Shown: positions 8,081 through 17,259 of the stretch, piece by piece | Layout of the letters: each line of letters starts with the position of its first letter | Position numbering within the stretch: position 1 is the first letter of the stretch | Origin: Thermodesulfobacteriota bacterium | GTDB lineage: Bacteria; Desulfobacterota; WTBG01; CAIYCZ01; CAIRTM01 | Reading direction: 5' to 3' | NCBI GenBank assembly: GCA_028282925.1 | Contig: JANQGV010000133.1 | Coordinates: 1 to 46,050 of the forward strand | DNA: 46,050 nucleotides | Notes under the pieces: generated by a model | Databases searched by the model: none | What the model was told of the DNA's origin: nothing | What the model saw: only the letters and a program-made list of their open reading frames with translations | Program-made: the position numbers and the translations under genes

Positions 8081-8200
8081 TCACTTTCTTTCAGTAACCT
8101 TCTTGATAATATTAACCGTCAACAATACAACAAGGGTTATGAACGTAGCAATTATGTATATATTGAAAGCAAACTTTGTTGCTATCCAGAACTTATCCAT
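8081..8200 (-). CDS. 39-aa single-span membrane protein (OadG-related small subunit)
   Basis: ATG at 8200, TGA at 8081. The product has a short N-terminal MDKFW segment, one hydrophobic helix (about residues 10-31) and a basic C-terminus (KKVTERK). A ribosome-binding site (TAGGAG) lies eight bases upstream of the ATG. It sits between the biotin-carrier gene (11 nt after its stop) and the beta subunit. Small one-helix subunits occur at this place in some decarboxylase pumps, and this is inferred to be one of them. No catalytic residues are expected. Confidence 0.72.
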   Translation of the reverse strand: MDKFWIATKFAFNIYIIATFITLVVLLTVNIIKKVTERK

Positions 8201-8211
8201 TTCAAAAACTC

Positions 8212-8571
8212 CTAGCCCAAAACAATTAACGGCTGATTTTTTGTAACGGTATCACCGTCTGAAACCGGAATATCAACAACTGAACCGCTTGATGTGGCCT
8301 TTATTTCCTGCTCCATCTTCATGGCTTCAAGAATTAAAACCGTATCACCGGCGTTTATCTGCTGTCCTTTGCTTACCTTCACGGAAATTACTTTTCCCGG
8401 CATGGGGGCAACAATGCTGTTTCCGGAAGCTGCCTGGGGTGCTGCCGCCTGAGGGGGAGGAGACGAAGGAGCCGCCTGAGGTGCTGCTACGGGAGCACTT
8501 CCTCCAATTTCTTCAACCTCAGCTTCAAATACTTTTCCATCAATCGTTATTTTGAACTTTCGTGTTGCCAT
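8212..8571 (-). CDS. Biotin carboxyl carrier protein of decarboxylase pump (gamma subunit type)
   Basis: A 119-aa protein with an N-terminal strand region, a Pro/Ala-rich flexible linker at about 25-50, and a C-terminal biotinyl domain. The biotin attachment motif is EAMKMEQ with the modified Lys at about 85. The layout and size match the separate biotin carriers of methylmalonyl-CoA and glutaconyl-CoA decarboxylases. In the pump the carrier moves CO2 as carboxybiotin from the carboxyltransferase to the beta subunit encoded two genes downstream. A strong ribosome-binding site (AGGAGA) precedes the ATG. Confidence 0.92.
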   Translation of the reverse strand: MATRKFKITIDGKVFEAEVEEIGGSAPVAAPQAAPSSPPPQAAAPQAASGNSIVAPMPGKVISVKVSKGQQINAGDTVLILEAMKMEQEIKATSSGSVVDIPVSDGDTVTKNQPLIVLG

Positions 8572-8588
8572 GTAATAATTTCTCCTCT

Positions 8589-8912
8589 CTACTTTTTACT
8601 GAAAAAAACTCTTCTAGCCATGCTTTCCTGTCTTCCGGCTACTTTCCACTTTGAATTTTTCTCATCCGGTTTTCCCGTTACAATAATTTTTTTAACATAG
8701 TACTGTTTTCCATCCATAACAGCCGCAATAGCAGCTGCGACGGCATGTTTTTCTAAATCCATAGATTCCCCTTCTTTATTCGGTATAATATTTTCTGCTT
8801 TTATTTGAGAAACACCAGGTTCAGCCTTTTGTGCTTTTTTTCTGCTGTTTATATAGGAATACAGAAGATAGGCTACAATAACTACGATAAAAAACAAATT
8901 CATCTTTTCCAT
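8589..8912 (-). CDS. OadG/MmdD-like delta subunit of decarboxylase pump
   Basis: A 107-aa protein with one N-terminal membrane helix (residues about 5-19), a charged linker, and a C-terminal segment KWKVAGRQESMARRVFF that resembles the C-terminus of OadG/MmdD subunits. Those subunits tether the carboxyltransferase to the membrane beta subunit. The gene starts 16 nt after dnaN ends and leads into the biotin-carrier gene, so it may be co-transcribed with dnaN. No alpha subunit is encoded here. Confidence 0.75.
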   Translation of the reverse strand: MEKMNLFFIVVIVAYLLYSYINSRKKAQKAEPGVSQIKAENIIPNKEGESMDLEKHAVAAAIAAVMDGKQYYVKKIIVTGKPDEKNSKWKVAGRQESMARRVFFSKK

Positions 8913-8928
8913 TACACTGGGTCCCTGC

Positions 8929-10062
8929 TTAATCCATTATCATTGGCATTATAATATACTTTATTTCTTCTACCTGTTCGTCCGGTCGTACAATTATAGG
9001 CTTATTCTCTTCATCTGCATTAAATTCAATAACAATATCACCATCAATAACAGTTAATACATCAAGCAGATACATACAGTTAATACAGAAAGAAAAATCA
9101 TCTTTCACCATATCTTTAACTTCCAGCGTCTCTTCAACTTTCCCGAGTTCGCTGTCTTCGGTTTTTATTTCCAGCATTTTTCCGCTGAAAGAAAAAATAA
9201 CCGGTCGATTGTTTTCGTTGGATATAATAGACATCCTTTTAAGGGCCGGCTTTATTCTATTTTTTTCTATGGATACCCTTATTTTTTTATAACCGTCTCC
9301 AGGAATAATGACCCTGTAGTCGGGAAATTTTTTTTCTATAAGCCTTACAAAAAGTTCAATTTCACCAATGCTTATCATAAGACTGTTTTTATTAAAAAGG
9401 ACTTTAATGCTGGTTTCTTCTCTCTTCTCCTGAATAATTTTGTTTATTTCAATAATGGCTTTTTGAGGAATAATAAGTCCCTCTTCCATATCAAGCTGAT
9501 TACCAAGCGAACTGTCTATAATTGAAAGCCGGTACCCATCGGTTGTTACGATGCGAGTCTGTCCTCCTTCAATATTTTCAAAAAAAGCTCCATTTATATT
9601 CTGTTTGGTTTCATCCCGTGAAATTGAAAAGGAAGTCATATTCAACATGGAAAGCAGCTTGTCCGTTTCCCACGAAACAAAACTGTCTTCTTTTTCGTTG
9701 ATGAACTGGGGAAAGTCTTCAGGAGGCAGACCTATTATATTGAATTTTAAATCTTTACCACAGCTTATTTCTACCCAGTAATTATCCATTTCTTCAATGC
9801 AGATGTCGTCTTCAGGAAACTCTTTAATAATTTCAAAAGCTTTCCGGGCATTAACGGAAATTTTACCCTCTTTTTTTACCGAGACATCCTCGTAATGAGC
9901 GGTCATCCCAATCTGAAGATTGGTAGCGGAAACCGCAATTCCTGAGTTCGTTGTTTCTATAAGTGCATTTGCGGTAATGGGTTTAATACTGCTTTTTTCA
10001 ACAACACCCTGGATTCTCGATAGGGCTGTAAGAAGTGTTTTTTGGCTGGCTATAATTTTCAT
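8929..10062 (-). CDS. dnaN: DNA polymerase III sliding clamp, beta subunit
   Basis: A 377-aa protein, the normal length for the beta clamp. It begins MKIIASQKTLLTALSRIQGVVEKSS, has the domain-1 motif NALIETT, the central TTDGYRLS motif characteristic of DnaN, and ends with the conserved IMPM stretch. It acts as a ring-shaped dimer that holds DNA polymerase III on DNA. It lies downstream of dnaA on the same strand with a 201-bp AT-rich gap between them, the classical dnaA-dnaN order. Confidence 0.97.
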   Translation of the reverse strand: MKIIASQKTLLTALSRIQGVVEKSSIKPITANALIETTNSGIAVSATNLQIGMTAHYEDVSVKKEGKISVNARKAFEIIKEFPEDDICIEEMDNYWVEISCGKDLKFNIIGLPPEDFPQFINEKEDSFVSWETDKLLSMLNMTSFSISRDETKQNINGAFFENIEGGQTRIVTTDGYRLSIIDSSLGNQLDMEEGLIIPQKAIIEINKIIQEKREETSIKVLFNKNSLMISIGEIELFVRLIEKKFPDYRVIIPGDGYKKIRVSIEKNRIKPALKRMSIISNENNRPVIFSFSGKMLEIKTEDSELGKVEETLEVKDMVKDDFSFCINCMYLLDVLTVIDGDIVIEFNADEENKPIIVRPDEQVEEIKYIIMPMIMD

Positions 10063-10263
10063 AGGCTCTTTATAATAATTAGATAAAATAAAAATTAATT
10101 AGTAATAATAAAGGGAACGTATTATTGTGGTAAAAATATTTAACTAATTGATTTTATTTAACTTTATTTATTTAACAACCTGTGTATCCGGTTGTGTACA
10201 ACGTGTTTAAAAAATCTGTTTTTATAAAAAAAGAGTTTTTTATAAACAGAAAAAAATCTGTTT
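10063..10263. other. Candidate replication origin region (oriC) between dnaA and dnaN
   Basis: The gap is extremely AT-rich. Read on the minus strand it contains two tandem DnaA-box-like 9-mers in the same direction, TTGTACACA (10201-10193, one mismatch to TTATNCACA) and GGATACACA (10189-10181, two mismatches), three bases apart. On the dnaA side lie repeated TCTGTTTTTATA tracts, including an inverted pair (about 10216-10253) that could unwind or form a hairpin. On the dnaN side are further A/T-only runs. Placement next to dnaA supports an origin, but only two weak boxes are visible, so this is a candidate. The region must also carry any dnaN promoter. Confidence 0.5.
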
Positions 10264-11586
10264 TTATATTTTTTTCAATAGTGAATCAACAGATTCTTTT
10301 ATTTTTTTATCTTCTTCAATGAGAGATTCTATTTTATTGATTGAATATATTACCGTTGAATGATCTCTACCGCCGAAACATTGTCCTATTTCAGGAAAAG
10401 ACAGTTTTGTGCGCTGCCTGATGATGTACATGGCAATTTGTCTGGGTAAAACAATTGAGTTATTTTTCTTTTTACCTTTCAGGTCGGTTATTTTTATATT
10501 GAAATGTTTACAAACAACCTTCTGTATTTCTTCAGGAGATAATTCTTTTTCATCGAATTTTATAAAATCTTTGAGAACCTCCTTGGTAAAGTCTACCGTA
10601 ATATCGCATCCATAGAGTGAAGAATATGCCGTTAGCCTTGTAAGCAGACCTTCAAGTTCCCGAATATTTGATTTTACACTATTTGCCAGTAAAAAAGCAA
10701 CTTCATTCGGTATAACTATTTGACTTGATAGGGCTTTTTTATTCAGGATGGCAACCTTTGTTTCTGTTTCGGGAGGCTGAATATCGGCAATAAGGCCCCA
10801 TTCAAAACGGGAACGAAGCCTTTCTTCAAGGTTGTCTATTTCCCGGGGTGTTTTGTCGCTTGATACCACAATCTGTTTTTTCAGTTCAAAAAGAGCATTG
10901 AAGGTGTGAAAAAACTCTTCCTGGGTTCTTTCCTTGCCGGCGATAAACTGAATATCATCCAGAAGAAGCACATCGATACTTCGATACTTCTTTCTGAATT
11001 CGGACATTTTTTCATGCCTGATGGAATTGATCATTTCATTGGTGAATTTCTCGGAAGTGACATAGAAGACTTTCAAATCCGGCTGTATACTCAGACAATG
11101 ATGAACTATGGCATGCATGAGATGGGTTTTTCCGAGCCCCACACCGCCATAGATAAAAAGCGGGTTATAGGTACCGCCCGGACGATCGGAAACAGCTTGG
11201 CAGGCCGCATGGGCAAACTGGCTGTTTGAACCGACAACAAAATTTGAAAAAGTATAGAGGGGGTTTATATTTTTCGGGATTGAAACAGGACTTTTTTTTT
11301 CGCTCTCTTTTTGAGCAACCGGTTCCTCTATAACGGCTGCCCCCAGGTCTTCCTGAATTTCAAAACTCAGTTCGGGATTGAAACTGGTTATTTCCAGAAT
11401 GACTTCTCGGATGAGCGATTTATAATTTTCGGAAAGCCAGTCTGAAAAAAACTTATTGGGAACACCGATACAGACCGTCTCAGGAGAAAAGCTTAAAAGC
11501 TTAAGAGGTTTAAACCAGGTTTCACAAATCTGGGAGGATGTTCTTTCTTCTATCTGGGTAACGAAATTTTTCCAAAAAACTTCCAC
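10264..11586 (-). CDS. dnaA: Chromosomal replication initiator DnaA
   Basis: A 440-aa protein with the four-domain DnaA layout: an N-terminal interaction domain (residues 1-75, W5 and W24 region), a short linker, an AAA+ domain with Walker A GGVGLGKTH at about 147-155 and Walker B LLLDDIQF near 205, and a C-terminal DNA-binding domain ending in the signature GGRDHSTVIYSINKI near 407. It binds DnaA boxes and opens oriC when ATP-bound. The gene is 103 nt downstream of rodA and 201 nt upstream of dnaN. Confidence 0.97.
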   Translation of the reverse strand: MEVFWKNFVTQIEERTSSQICETWFKPLKLLSFSPETVCIGVPNKFFSDWLSENYKSLIREVILEITSFNPELSFEIQEDLGAAVIEEPVAQKESEKKSPVSIPKNINPLYTFSNFVVGSNSQFAHAACQAVSDRPGGTYNPLFIYGGVGLGKTHLMHAIVHHCLSIQPDLKVFYVTSEKFTNEMINSIRHEKMSEFRKKYRSIDVLLLDDIQFIAGKERTQEEFFHTFNALFELKKQIVVSSDKTPREIDNLEERLRSRFEWGLIADIQPPETETKVAILNKKALSSQIVIPNEVAFLLANSVKSNIRELEGLLTRLTAYSSLYGCDITVDFTKEVLKDFIKFDEKELSPEEIQKVVCKHFNIKITDLKGKKKNNSIVLPRQIAMYIIRQRTKLSFPEIGQCFGGRDHSTVIYSINKIESLIEEDKKIKESVDSLLKKI

Positions 11587-11639
11587 AAGCGAACCTGTTT
11601 CATTGTTTAACAGCTATAGTATTTCATAGATAAACGTTT

Positions 11640-11678
11640 AGTCTATAGAATAAAATAGCCATTTGCAAGTTCTTTCAA
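11640..11678 (-). promoter_or_regulatory. Candidate sigma-70-type promoters for dnaA
   Basis: Two overlapping matches on the minus strand, each with 17-bp spacing: TTGAAA (11678-11673) with TTTTAT (11655-11650), and TTGCAA (11668-11663) with TAGACT (11645-11640). Both lie in the 103-bp rodA-dnaA gap and would give a leader of roughly 50 nt. Confidence 0.45.
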
Positions 11679-11689
11679 GAAGAAGACAA

Positions 11690-12784
11690 TTACTTAAATT
11701 TACGCATGTTTATATTGATAAGGAAGGCTATTCCGATCATACATGAAAGAAGGGAAGATCCCCCGTAACTGAAAAAAGGAAGGGGAACACCTACCACGGG
11801 AAAAAGCCCCACGGTCATGAATACGTTGATGATAAATTGTGAAAAAATGAGAAACGTAACACCCACGGCAACAAACGATCCGAAAAAACTTCGGCAGTTA
11901 TAGGCTATGCTTAAACCCCGGTATATTATAAAAAAATAGAGAAGCAGGAGGAATATACACCCCAAAAATCCCCACTCTTCGGCCCAGACCGAAAAAACAA
12001 AGTCGGTATGCTGCTCGGGAAGAAAGCGCAACTGACTCTGGGTACCCATTTTAAATCCTTTTCCTATCAGCCCGCCGGAACCGACGGCTATTTTTGACTG
12101 TATAATCTGATACCCGGCATTAAGGGGGTCCAGCTCCGGGTTGAAAAAGGTCATAATTCTTTTTTTCTGATAATCTTTCAGAAAAAACCAGAAACAGGGA
12201 AGGAGAACCACAAAGAGGCTCAGGAAATAGTAGATCGACTTTTTATTGATATTGATAAAAAGAACCATTGAAAAAAAGATGATAAAAAGCAAGCCAGCCG
12301 TACCCAGGTCGGGTTGTAGATAAATGGGAATAAAGGTCGTCAGAAGAATGAGAAAGGGAAAAAAGAGGTCTTTTATGGTATAGGGGCGCGGCGAAATATT
12401 TTCGGAGTAGAATTTTGCCAGGGCAAGAATCAGGGTTATCTTTGCCAGCTCCGATGGTTGCAGCGTAAACCCGCCGATGTATAACCACCGTTGCGAGCCG
12501 AAAATCGTTTTCCCGTAAAAGAGGACCAGCACCAGGAGAACCAGCGAAATCAGGTGTAGATAATATGCGTAGCGGGCAATGCTGAGATAGTTGATATTGA
12601 TGATAACAAACAGAAAACCAAGGCTTATTAAAATCCAGTATATCTGTTTATAAAAAAAGACCGAATGCATTTCTGCCGACGAAGAGCCGATGCTTTTCAG
12701 GTTCAGCACCCCGAGAAAAGCAACCAGCAATACGGAAATCAGGAGAACAATATCAAAATTTAGAACAAGGCGTCTGTCGAACAT
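11690..12784 (-). CDS. rodA: Rod-shape peptidoglycan glycosyltransferase RodA (SEDS)
   Basis: A 364-aa polytopic membrane protein of the SEDS family. It shows the family's late conserved stretch with FLPEQHTDFVFSVWAEEWGFLG near residues 255-275 and GVPLPFFSYGGSS near 338-350. RodA polymerises glycan strands in the elongasome together with PBP2, encoded immediately upstream with only three bases between. Length and topology (about ten helices) are normal. It is the last gene of the mreBCD-mrdA-rodA run before dnaA. Confidence 0.96.
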   Translation of the reverse strand: MFDRRLVLNFDIVLLISVLLVAFLGVLNLKSIGSSSAEMHSVFFYKQIYWILISLGFLFVIININYLSIARYAYYLHLISLVLLVLVLFYGKTIFGSQRWLYIGGFTLQPSELAKITLILALAKFYSENISPRPYTIKDLFFPFLILLTTFIPIYLQPDLGTAGLLFIIFFSMVLFININKKSIYYFLSLFVVLLPCFWFFLKDYQKKRIMTFFNPELDPLNAGYQIIQSKIAVGSGGLIGKGFKMGTQSQLRFLPEQHTDFVFSVWAEEWGFLGCIFLLLLYFFIIYRGLSIAYNCRSFFGSFVAVGVTFLIFSQFIINVFMTVGLFPVVGVPLPFFSYGGSSLLSCMIGIAFLININMRKFK

Positions 12785-12787
12785 GGG

Positions 12788-14611
12788 CTATTTTTCTTTC
12801 AAAGAAAGATAGGATTTCAGTACTTCCCGGGCAATGGGTGCGGCAACGGAACCCCCGCTGCCGCCGTGTTCAATAAGCACACAGACAACAATTTCAGGTT
12901 TTTCCGCCGGAGCATAGGCGGCGAACCAGGCATGATCACGCAGGTGCCAGGGGGTGTCCTCTTCATTTTCGCTCTGGGTTTTTTTACTGGCAACCTGGGC
13001 CGTGCCGGTTTTTCCGGCAACCGAAACGCCGCGAATCCGGGCCAGCGAACCGGTTCCCTTCGGATCGCTCACTACGCCCACCAGCGCATCGGTAATAAAA
13101 TCGCAGGTTTCCCGGGAAATGGAATACTCCCTTATTTTTTCAAAGGGATACATTTTCCTGCCGTGCCGCTCCCCTTCAACCTCAAGGACAATTCTCGGCT
13201 TGGGCAGAATCCCCCGGTTAACCACCCCGCTGTACACCAGCGCTATTTGAATGGGGGTTGCCAGCAGAAAACCCTGCCCGATGGATATATTAAGCGTTTC
13301 GCCCCTTTGCCATTCTGTTCCGTACCTCTTTTTCTTCCACTTCGGCGACGGCAGCAGCCCGCTTTTTTCATCCTCCAGCTCTATGCCCGTCTGCACACCG
13401 AACCCCAGCCGTTCAGCGTATTTATAAATGGTTTCGACACCCAGCTTCAATGCGATGGTGTAGAAATACACATCGCATGACTCCACCAGGGACTGGCGCA
13501 TATCCACCCATCCGTGCCCGCCCCGTTTCCAGCAGTCGAAGTTTCGGATGCCGAGCTTGTAATGTCCCGGGCAAAAGACCTTAAAACCGGGGTCTATGAG
13601 TTTTTCCTCCAGAGCCGCAATAATCGTAACGATCTTGAAGACCGACCCCGGGGGCTGCTGGCTCTGTATGGCCCGGTTCAGCAGGGGATGGTAGGGGTTT
13701 TCGATGAGTTCCTGCCAGTTCTCTACATCGATACCCCGGGCGAAAAGGTTTGAATCAAACTGGGGCGCGTTTGCAAGGGCCAGAATTTCTCCGCTTACCG
13801 GGTCCATGGCAACGATGGTACCGGTCTTGTCCTTCAGGAGTTCTTCGGCCTTTTTTTGTACCTCGGGTACAATTGATATGACTACATTGTCACCGGAAAC
13901 CGGGCTGATCTCCGCCAGGACCTTCTGGCGGTTGCCGTATACATCCACTTCTGTCTGCAGGCCGCCTTTTTGTCCGTGTAAGTATTTTTCGCCCAGTTTC
14001 TCCAGGCCGTACTTTCCCACCAGGTCCCCTATGTCATACTTTCTTTCTTTCTGCCGCCGAAGCTCCTTCTTGTTTATTTCTCCCAGAAACCCGAACACAT
14101 GGGGAGCAAAGCTCCCGAAGCAGTACAGCCGTTTCGGAACAACATCAATAGTAATGCCCTGCAGGTCCATCTTCCGGGACAGCACCAGGCTCATTTCCTT
14201 CCAGGTCAACTCCTTTTTCAGGGTAATCGGTTCAAAGGGCGGCCTGCCCCTCTTTTTTTTAACCCGTGTATCAAGCAGGTCCCTGTCTATTGAAAGGAGT
14301 TCTGATATATCGGTTAAAACTTTCTGGATGTCGGCGGTGTCCTGGGGAATGAGGTTCAGATCGAAAGAGGGTTTATTGTCTACCAGGATTTGCCGGTCTT
14401 TGGAATAAATGATTCCGCGCGGCGCCGGCAGCTTGGTAACCCGGATCCGGTTGTTTGTTGAGAGCTGATTGTATTTACCGCCCTTTAAAATCTGGAGATA
14501 GACAAGGCGGGAAAAGATAAAGAGAAATATCAGGGTAACGAAAAAAACAGAGAACCGTATTTTTCGGTTCAGATTTTTTTCTAAAATAATGTCATTAAAT
14601 TCTACGGACAT
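12788..14611 (-). CDS. mrdA: Penicillin-binding protein 2, elongation transpeptidase
   Basis: A 607-aa class B PBP: an N-terminal membrane helix (about residues 20-40), a dimerisation domain, and a C-terminal transpeptidase. Catalytic motifs are S323-V-F-K326 in QPPGSVFKIVT, the SxD/N-type motif in ESCDVYFY near 380, and KTG in AGKTGTAQV near 535. It cross-links peptidoglycan during lateral wall growth and pairs with RodA. Its start overlaps the end of mreD by 17 nt, which suggests coupled translation. Confidence 0.96.
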   Translation of the reverse strand: MSVEFNDIILEKNLNRKIRFSVFFVTLIFLFIFSRLVYLQILKGGKYNQLSTNNRIRVTKLPAPRGIIYSKDRQILVDNKPSFDLNLIPQDTADIQKVLTDISELLSIDRDLLDTRVKKKRGRPPFEPITLKKELTWKEMSLVLSRKMDLQGITIDVVPKRLYCFGSFAPHVFGFLGEINKKELRRQKERKYDIGDLVGKYGLEKLGEKYLHGQKGGLQTEVDVYGNRQKVLAEISPVSGDNVVISIVPEVQKKAEELLKDKTGTIVAMDPVSGEILALANAPQFDSNLFARGIDVENWQELIENPYHPLLNRAIQSQQPPGSVFKIVTIIAALEEKLIDPGFKVFCPGHYKLGIRNFDCWKRGGHGWVDMRQSLVESCDVYFYTIALKLGVETIYKYAERLGFGVQTGIELEDEKSGLLPSPKWKKKRYGTEWQRGETLNISIGQGFLLATPIQIALVYSGVVNRGILPKPRIVLEVEGERHGRKMYPFEKIREYSISRETCDFITDALVGVVSDPKGTGSLARIRGVSVAGKTGTAQVASKKTQSENEEDTPWHLRDHAWFAAYAPAEKPEIVVCVLIEHGGSGGSVAAPIAREVLKSYLSLKEK

Positions 14612-15122
14612 TGCTTAAAATCGCATAGGGTTGGGGTATTTTTCTCGGGTCCTTGTAGAGTTTGCACAATATTGAAAACACAACGGGAAACAGAATAACG
14701 GTATAGAGCGTTTCCGGTACGTATATTTGCCGTACCACAAAATAGGAGCTCTCGTAAATAAAAGAAAAACAAAACAGAATAACCAGAAACTTAACCACAA
14801 CACAGACACACATTAGAAAAAGAAGTTCAGGTACGGTATCGAAGTTAAAATACCGCTTCAGCAGCTTAATGGTGATAAAGATATTCAGGTAAATAATAAT
14901 ATATAAACCGCTGTTGGCTCCGGAAAGAACTTCCAGCACATAACCGGTCACAAAGCAGATAATACCGCCCCGGCAAAACGTGAAGATGACCCCGGTGTAA
15001 ATGACAAAACACAACAGCAGGTCGGGGCGAATGCCGGTCTTACCGAAGGGTAAAAACACGTGGTTCTGGAAAAAATACAGCATCCAGATAAACAGTATTA
15101 AAAGGACTCTTTTAAGAACCAT
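14595..15122 (-). CDS. mreD: Rod shape-determining protein MreD
   Basis: A 175-aa hydrophobic protein with five to six predicted membrane helices, in the canonical position between mreC and mrdA. An upstream TTG would give 186 aa, but the ATG at 15122, which overlaps the mreC stop region, is the better start. Conserved features of MreD such as an early FLPFGKTGIRPDLLL segment are present. It is an integral membrane partner of MreC and the elongasome. Confidence 0.9.
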   Translation of the reverse strand: MVLKRVLLILFIWMLYFFQNHVFLPFGKTGIRPDLLLCFVIYTGVIFTFCRGGIICFVTGYVLEVLSGANSGLYIIIYLNIFITIKLLKRYFNFDTVPELLFLMCVCVVVKFLVILFCFSFIYESSYFVVRQIYVPETLYTVILFPVVFSILCKLYKDPRKIPQPYAILSNVRRI

Positions 15123-15954
15123 TTTTTGTTTCCGCCGGTTTTTCCTTGAGAACAATCAAGACTTCATTGAGTTTTGAAAAATCAACAGACGGCTTTACTT
15201 CAACAAACTGAAAAAAACCGCTCTTTTCACTTGAAAGGTTGTGTATTTTGCCGACCAGAATACCCTTGGGATACACCCCGTTGAGGCCTGAGGTCACGAT
15301 GGTATCGTCTGCAAGCAGCTGTTCCGTTTTCATGACATAACTGAGGATGCAGCTGTTTTCGCCGTAGCCCTCAAGGATACCACTGGACCGGGTTCTTTTC
15401 ACAACCGTGTCCACCGAGCTGTTGACGTCGGTAATGAGCAACACCTTGGAGGTTGTCAGGGCGACATTGATCACCTTGCCCACCACACCCTGGGGCGTTA
15501 TGACCCCGGAACCCCGCAGTACGCCGTCGAGCTTTCCTTTGTCGATCAGGATGGTCTTGAACCAGCTGGACGGGTCGCGACCGATGATCTCAGCGGGCAG
15601 AATTTTATAGGCCAGTTTTTGTTTAAAGGAGAGCAGGGTTCGCAGGCGCTGGTTTTCTATCGCCTCTTCGCGGAGGAGCTGGTTTTCAATTTCGAGCTTT
15701 TCGGTCTTTTTGGTCAGCCGGGTGTTTTCAGCTTTTACGTTTACCAGGTAGACGTAGTGGTCCCAGATGTAGATGGCGTTGTTGATGCTTTGGGTGGTTA
15801 CGTTCAGCGGAAAGGCGAAAACGGTCAGCAGGATGTTATCGAAGAAATTATACTGTTTTTTTTTCTCTACATCTTTGGCCAGAAAGGTTAATCCGATAAA
15901 GAGCAGTAACAGCAGAAAAAAAAACCGTTTTCTTTTTAAAAAAAACTGCAGCAT
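15112..15954 (-). CDS. mreC: Rod shape-determining protein MreC
   Basis: A 280-aa protein with a short cytoplasmic basic tail (LKRKR), one membrane helix (about 10-25), a coiled coil rich in Leu/Glu (about 72-105), and two periplasmic beta domains. Family motifs include the AEIIGRDPSSWFKTILIDKG stretch and the ITDVNSSVDTVV region. It scaffolds the elongasome in the periplasm and activates PBP2. It starts 15 nt after mreB. Confidence 0.95.
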   Translation of the reverse strand: MLQFFLKRKRFFFLLLLLFIGLTFLAKDVEKKKQYNFFDNILLTVFAFPLNVTTQSINNAIYIWDHYVYLVNVKAENTRLTKKTEKLEIENQLLREEAIENQRLRTLLSFKQKLAYKILPAEIIGRDPSSWFKTILIDKGKLDGVLRGSGVITPQGVVGKVINVALTTSKVLLITDVNSSVDTVVKRTRSSGILEGYGENSCILSYVMKTEQLLADDTIVTSGLNGVYPKGILVGKIHNLSSEKSGFFQFVEVKPSVDFSKLNEVLIVLKEKPAETKNGS

Positions 15955-15969
15955 TGTTTACCGCAAACC

Positions 15970-17100
<1,131 letters not shown>

Positions 17101-17116
17101 TCAATGTATTAAAGGG

Positions 17117-17145
17117 CTAATACCAGACAAACAAAATAAGTTCAA
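17117..17145 (-). promoter_or_regulatory. Candidate promoter of the mreB operon
   Basis: On the minus strand TTGAAC (17145-17140) is followed after 17 bp by TATTAG (17122-17117). Between it and the mreB start lies a perfect 8-bp-arm palindrome (CATGCCCC-C-GGGGCATG, 17075-17091) that would fold in the mRNA leader. The remainder of the 17002-17259 gap holds no gene; a clear promoter for the divergent plus-strand gene was not found. Confidence 0.5.
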
Positions 17146-17259
17146 GTAAAATAATAATAAAGCTTGATAATTTTGAAATATTTTATTACCATGGAGCACT
17201 TAAAAATCCCGTTTTCACAAGCCTGTTGGTTAGAAATCAGAAGTATTAGGAGAAGCAAA

